From Schizophyllum amplum (lineage: Eukaryota > Basidiomycota > Agaricomycetes > Agaricales > Schizophyllaceae), in NCBI GenBank assembly GCA_007026445.1, contig VDMD01000047.1, positions 1 through 64,000 on the forward strand: DNA of 64,000 nucleotides, given 5' to 3'. Numbering within the stretch: the first letter of the stretch is position 1; each line of letters opens with the position of its first letter. Of this stretch, positions 62,574 through 64,000 are shown piece after piece. The notes beneath the pieces were generated by a model, which was not told where the DNA came from, did no database searches, and was given only the letters and a program-made list of their open reading frames with translations. A program made the position numbers and the translations under genes.

Positions 62574-63139
62574 AACAGAAGATAAGCGCAGCTACATAAG
62601 CTGCAGAGAAGTATTATGTGTCCAGACCAGGAGCAGGTTTAGTCGCGGAAACTAGCGATGAGGCCTGAGGGACGACAGCAAGAGGGACGAGTTCGGAGTC
62701 GGAGAATGGGACAATTTGTTTGAGTCACTGGCGCGTCGCGATCACGTTACCGTGACAGTTTCCACGATCGGTGTGTCCCGCGCTGTCCGACTCCTAGTCT
62801 CGCAAACCATCCTCTAGTAAACTAACGCTGTCCCGCGGAATTCAACTTGGGTTCAACTTCCGTCTCTTTGAACATGCAATGAATTATAACATCAAGTGTA
62901 TGCTAGCCCTCGTGACAGTGTATACTACCAGCTGTCTACTATGTACACCAGATTACGACCGAGAAAGTAAGGACCTATGGCTACAGCGAGTGAATATTGT
63001 GAGTGATAAACAGTGAATGGTTTGGAAGGTCTGTCTTGAGAGACTAGGTGAGTGATAAGTGATGCGTGTCCAAATGCAAGCAGATATATATGACGTGTCC
63101 GTGGCGCGTAAATGCGGATAGGAAGACGGCTAGCGCCTT
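62574..63139. other. Intergenic stretch
   Basis: Between two minus-strand genes; promoter side of the F-box-like gene. No feature recognised. Confidence 0.4.
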
Positions 63140-64000
63140 CTATAGTGATGTCTCCGTGGCCGAGCTAGACGTCTCCGATGTCGAGCTCGACGCCTCCGAT
63201 GCCGAGCTCGACGTCTCCGTTACCGAGATCGGTGTCGAAGTGGTCGTGACGGAGAACGAGGTAACAATGTCGGTAGTCAGACCGGTGACAAGGACCTCGC
63301 CGTCTGACTTCGTCGAGGTGCCGAGGATGCTGATGGACGCAGAGGATGATGTGGCTGAGAGTGTGGCGTCGGTGGACGACGAGGATGCGGCGTCGGTTGA
63401 CAAAGGTGCGGCGTCAGCTGACGATGTAGAGGCAGCGGTAGATGACGAGGATGCAGCGTCGGTTACCGTCGCCTCACTAGCCGCCGATGTGGGAGCTGCC
63501 GCCGCCTTTGATGCTCGCGGGTCCGCGAAGGAGACATTGGGCGCTTCCTTGGTTGTAGAAGAGGAAGATGACTCGTGGGCAGCGGATGTAGGGGCGCTGG
63601 ACGATGCCGACTCGATGCTCGAAGATGCGGTGGACGCGACATCCGAAGCTGATGAAGTCAGGGAAGCCGACTCCGCGCTCGCGATGGAACTGCCCGACAT
63701 GCTCGAGGAAGCCCCGCTGGACAAGCCGGAGGACGACGGCATGGCAAACGAGGGACGCGACGAGGAGGATGAGGGCGAGGCGGATGCTGACGACTCCGAT
63801 GCAGAGGCAGAGGCCGATTCTGATGCCGAAAACGACGCTGCGAAGGATGAGGACGACGCGATTGACGTCTCGGGCAATGCCGATGCCTCGGCTGAGGACA
63901 CGGGCACAGCAGCGATGCCGTTGGCCAACGAGTTCGTCACGCTTGGCGCTGCTGTCTCGCTAGCTGCTGCGCCACTCTCGACCGTAGCAGACGCCGCGCC
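63140..64000 (-). CDS. C-terminal part of a Ser/Ala-rich, probably cell-surface or secreted protein
   Basis: The frame is open from the right edge to a stop at 63140, so only the C-terminal 287 residues are visible. Composition is dominated by Ser, Ala and Thr (for example SASASESSASASPSSSSS), with a few non-repetitive stretches such as TKEAPNVSFADPRASKAAAA and LVTGLTTDIVTSFSV. Such regions are heavily O-glycosylated in fungal wall and secreted proteins. No GPI-like hydrophobic C-terminus is present (it ends ETSSSATETSL), so it is more likely secreted or wall-associated than GPI-anchored. The N-terminal domain that would define the family is outside the window. Confidence 0.7.
   Translation of the reverse strand, partial: GAASATVESGAAASETAAPSVTNSLANGIAAVPVSSAEASALPETSIASSSSFAASFSASESASASASESSASASPSSSSSRPSFAMPSSSGLSSGASSSMSGSSIASAESASLTSSASDVASTASSSIESASSSAPTSAAHESSSSSTTKEAPNVSFADPRASKAAAAPTSAASEATVTDAASSSSTAASTSSADAAPLSTDAASSSSTDATLSATSSSASISILGTSTKSDGEVLVTGLTTDIVTSFSVTTTSTPISVTETSSSASEASSSTSETSSSATETSL

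Noticed and set aside
63604..63963. Plus-strand Arg/Thr-rich frame at the right edge
   Set aside because: Antisense shadow of the Ser/Ala-rich protein.

Overview
The window is nuclear DNA from a filamentous basidiomycete, most likely an Agaricomycete of the polypore type. Evidence for this: genes are broken by many 45-65 nt introns with GT..AG ends and CTRAY-like branch sites. Gene content includes families frequent in mushroom-forming fungi: DUF1996 and DUF6593 proteins, fungal GST/etherase-like proteins, MYND-finger proteins, a Yor1-like ABCC pump and small 4-cysteine secreted proteins. No rRNA, convincing tRNA, CRISPR array or bacterial operon structure was seen. All gene models were assembled by eye from exon reading frames and splice consensus, so ends and small exons may be off by a few codons.

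Layout. 1-4880: the first exon of an unidentified minus-strand gene at the edge, then a gene-poor stretch carrying a TA-flanked MITE with long perfect inverted repeats. 4881-14072: RNA polymerase III subunit RPC4 (+, with two apparent reading-frame breaks), a carboxylesterase homologue that lacks its nucleophile serine (+), phosphatidylserine decarboxylase (-) and a secreted DUF1996 protein (-). 14073-17024: a divergent promoter region filled by two copies of a 360-bp MITE, one of them interrupted by a 501-bp CACTA-type element. 17025-24877: Bin3-type RNA methyltransferase (+), a ubiquitin protease (-), a DUF6593-like protein (-) and a GST (+). 25319-35741: an SREBP/Sre1-type membrane transcription factor (+), a second GST (-) and a tandem pair of MYND-finger paralogues (+). 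37728-47336: a carboxyltransferase-domain protein (+), about 4.5 kb without a convincing gene, an acidic protein with a SUMO-interaction-like motif (-) and a short-chain dehydrogenase (+). 47587-50683: two nearly identical small secreted cysteine-rich genes in head-to-head inverted orientation, with a nested pair of inverted-repeat elements between them. 51146-64000: an NFKBIL1-like protein (+), then a RUS/DUF647 protein, a full ABCC transporter, an LRR/F-box-like protein and the end of a Ser/Ala-rich protein (all -).

Most genes look like independent housekeeping or accessory genes, not a single pathway. There is a loose membrane-lipid theme (PS decarboxylase, SREBP, ABCC pump) but nothing in the sequence shows co-regulation. 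The strongest non-routine signals are the three clusters of non-autonomous DNA transposons, two of them nested, the inverted pair of small secreted proteins, and the active-site-dead esterase.
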